From NCBI RefSeq assembly GCF_025515305.1, contig NZ_JAOPHT010000001.1, positions 419,001 through 483,000 of the forward strand: a DNA stretch of 64,000 nt. Reading direction: 5' to 3'. The position numbers were made by a program, and so were the translations under genes. Shown in pieces: positions 62,739 to 64,000 of the stretch; position 1 is the stretch's first letter; the number at the start of each line of letters is the position of its first letter. Below the pieces are notes generated by a model. It ran no database searches. It saw only the letters and a program-made list of their open reading frames with translations, and had not been told where the DNA came from. The DNA comes from Roseicyclus sediminis. Its GTDB lineage: Bacteria > Pseudomonadota > Alphaproteobacteria > Rhodobacterales > Rhodobacteraceae.

Positions 62739-63452
62739 TCACAGCGCCACCGACAGGTCCTGCAGCCAGACCGGCATCCGGTCCAGAAGCCATGCCTCGG
62801 CGACGTGATGCCAGCGCAGAAGGATCGCCACGCCGACGAACACGAAGACCGCGCCGAGAACCGCGCGCGACCGTTCGGCCAGCGCACGCATCGCGCCCAT
62901 GCGGCGTTGCAGCAGCGAGCGCGCCCCGTAGCCGATGGCCACCATCACCGAACCGATGCCGAGCGCGAAGGCGACCATGATGAGGAAGGCGCGGAAAAGC
63001 TCTTCGCCCTGACTGGCCAGCGCGATGGCACCGCCGAGCGTCGGGCCGACGCACGGGCTCCAGACCGCGCCGAGAAGGAGGCCGCCGAGAAACTGGCCCT
63101 GCCAGCCCCGCGCCTCGATCCCGTGCATCTGCCGGTCGGCGCCCGATGCCATCCCCGCCGTTGCCACGGCGAATTGTGAGGACAGGCGCGGCACCAGCAT
63201 CACGATGCCGAAGCCGATCATCAGGACAGCACCCGCCTGCGCGAGCATGTCCGCATCGAGCCCGACAAGGTGACCCGCCGCGATCACCGCGAATCCGAAG
63301 GTCACGAAGGCAAGGCCCATCCCTGCCGCCAGTGCGAGGGGGCCGTGGCGGCTCGCCTGCAGGGAACCGGCCAGCACGATCGGCAGAACCGGCAGCACGC
63401 AGGGATTGATGAGCGTCAGGAGGCCGGCGCCATATGCAAGGATCAGTTCCAT
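62739..63452 (-). CDS. ccdA: CcdA-type thiol-disulfide membrane transporter
   Basis: 237 residues with six membrane helices. The two redox cysteines are in LTLINPCVLPVLPIVLAG and LLGAVWSPCVGPTLGGAIAL, the expected places in the first and fourth helices. CcdA passes electrons from cytoplasmic thioredoxin to periplasmic thioredoxin-like proteins for cytochrome c maturation or disulfide reduction. The thioredoxin-like gene follows directly. No ccm genes are nearby. Confidence 0.9.
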   Translation of the reverse strand: MELILAYGAGLLTLINPCVLPVLPIVLAGSLQASRHGPLALAAGMGLAFVTFGFAVIAAGHLVGLDADMLAQAGAVLMIGFGIVMLVPRLSSQFAVATAGMASGADRQMHGIEARGWQGQFLGGLLLGAVWSPCVGPTLGGAIALASQGEELFRAFLIMVAFALGIGSVMVAIGYGARSLLQRRMGAMRALAERSRAVLGAVFVFVGVAILLRWHHVAEAWLLDRMPVWLQDLSVAL

Positions 63453-63515
63453 GGCCCGTGCATGCGCGATGGCGCCCGCCTTGTCACCAAACGAGGCCGT
63501 GAGTGGCCCGTGTAT

Positions 63516-64000
63516 TCAGGTCCTTGCCCGCGCGAGTTGCACCGCGAGAATCCCGGCCGCGATGACGACCACGCCGAGCGCATCGGCCCAGCTCAGCCGC
63601 TCGCCCAGGAGGACTGCGGCGATGACGACGCCGAAGAAGGGATTGAGGAAGTGGTAGGTCGCGGCGCGGGTCGACCCGATGCGCGCCACGAGGCGGAACC
63701 AGATGAACGTCGCCGTCAGGCCCGGCATGAGGGTGGTGTAGACGAAGGCGGCGACCAGTTCCCATGACCACGTGACCTCGGGCGTCTCGAGGATCAGGGC
63801 TGGAGGCAGGAGCGCGATGGACCCCACCAGAAGCTGCAGGCCCACCACCATCAGGAGGTTGCCGCCATCCGATGACGCGCTCCTCATCATCAGGGTCGCC
63901 ACGCTGAGGGCGATCACGCCGAGAAAGCACAGGACGACACCCGTCACGTCCGCCCCGCCGCCGAACCGGTCGGCCATGATGATCGACACACCGGCAAAGC
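63516..64000 (-). CDS. EamA/DMT-family transporter, 5' part outside window
   Basis: The visible 160 residues are the C-terminal half: five membrane helices of the second EamA repeat (VTGVVLCFLGVIALSVATLM, ATYHFLNPFFGVVIAAVLLG, DALGVVVIAAGILAVQLA). The reading frame stays open to the window edge, so the true start lies beyond 64000; the GTG near 63989 is not the start. It is about 63 bases upstream of ccdA on the same strand. Confidence 0.85.
   Translation of the reverse strand, partial: FAGVSIIMADRFGGGADVTGVVLCFLGVIALSVATLMMRSASSDGGNLLMVVGLQLLVGSIALLPPALILETPEVTWSWELVAAFVYTTLMPGLTATFIWFRLVARIGSTRAATYHFLNPFFGVVIAAVLLGERLSWADALGVVVIAAGILAVQLARART

Noticed and set aside
1-64000. CRISPR array, IS element, prophage or rRNA operon
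   Set aside because: No regular spaced repeats, transposase, phage structural genes or rRNA segments were seen on either strand.

Overview
The window is a GC-rich alphaproteobacterial chromosome segment, most likely from the Rhodobacterales (Roseobacter/Rhodobacter group). The pointers are the fbc-type cytochrome bc1 operon (Rieske, cytochrome b, cytochrome c1), the small roseobacter-type porin, EF-P with a divergent EpmA, a BciA-like 8-vinyl reductase, the number of EamA/DMT exporters and the codon bias. It is mostly chromosomal housekeeping sequence with a few accessory islets. No phage, plasmid, IS element, CRISPR array or rRNA operon is visible. There are three tRNA genes: Pro-CGG, Arg-CCT and Lys-TTT.

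Left part (1-14 kb). A truncated trhO is followed by pncA and a secreted HExxH protein. Next come a bciA-like reductase, a THUMP RNA methyltransferase and efp on the minus strand, then epmA and pncB on the plus strand. Directly coupled to pncB is a low-GC islet (7.07-8.28 kb) with a membrane-anchored GAF protein and a small helical protein. A long minus-strand series follows, from dapA at its upstream end through trmO, smpB, sseA, a GNAT gene, an aminotransferase and yhhQ. It ends in an 18-codon ORF with a near-perfect Shine-Dalgarno sequence and an intrinsic terminator placed immediately before arfB. That layout resembles an attenuator on a ribosome-rescue gene.

Middle (14-34 kb). This part holds a lytic transglycosylase, a split MnmC (mnmD and an FAD oxidoreductase, divergent), a flavin reductase and an acetolactate-synthase-like TPP enzyme. 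The leucine genes leuC, leuD and leuB are dispersed here. leuC and leuD are separated by four back-to-back hairpins, an MFS carrier and a head-to-head HupE/DUF4198 pair.

Accessory region (34-47 kb). Between tRNA-Pro and tRNA-Lys lie a four-gene catabolic operon (butyrobetaine-hydroxylase-like dioxygenase, class II aldolase, beta-hydroxyacid dehydrogenase, aldehyde dehydrogenase) with a divergent LysR regulator, then LacI and MmgE/PrpD genes, and L-serine dehydratase. After these come a porin without a conventional start codon and a solitary tyrosine recombinase at the 3' end of tRNA-Lys.

Right part (47-64 kb). dapF-mtaB, small detoxification and acetyltransferase genes and the petABC operon with a strong terminator come first. 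Convergent to them is thiBPQ under a TPP riboswitch. An outer-membrane-type protein, aroC, two tandem pilin-like proteins with a shared beta-sandwich-like tail, a thioredoxin-ccdA pair and a truncated EamA transporter close the window. All calls rest on reading translations and motifs; no database search was run.
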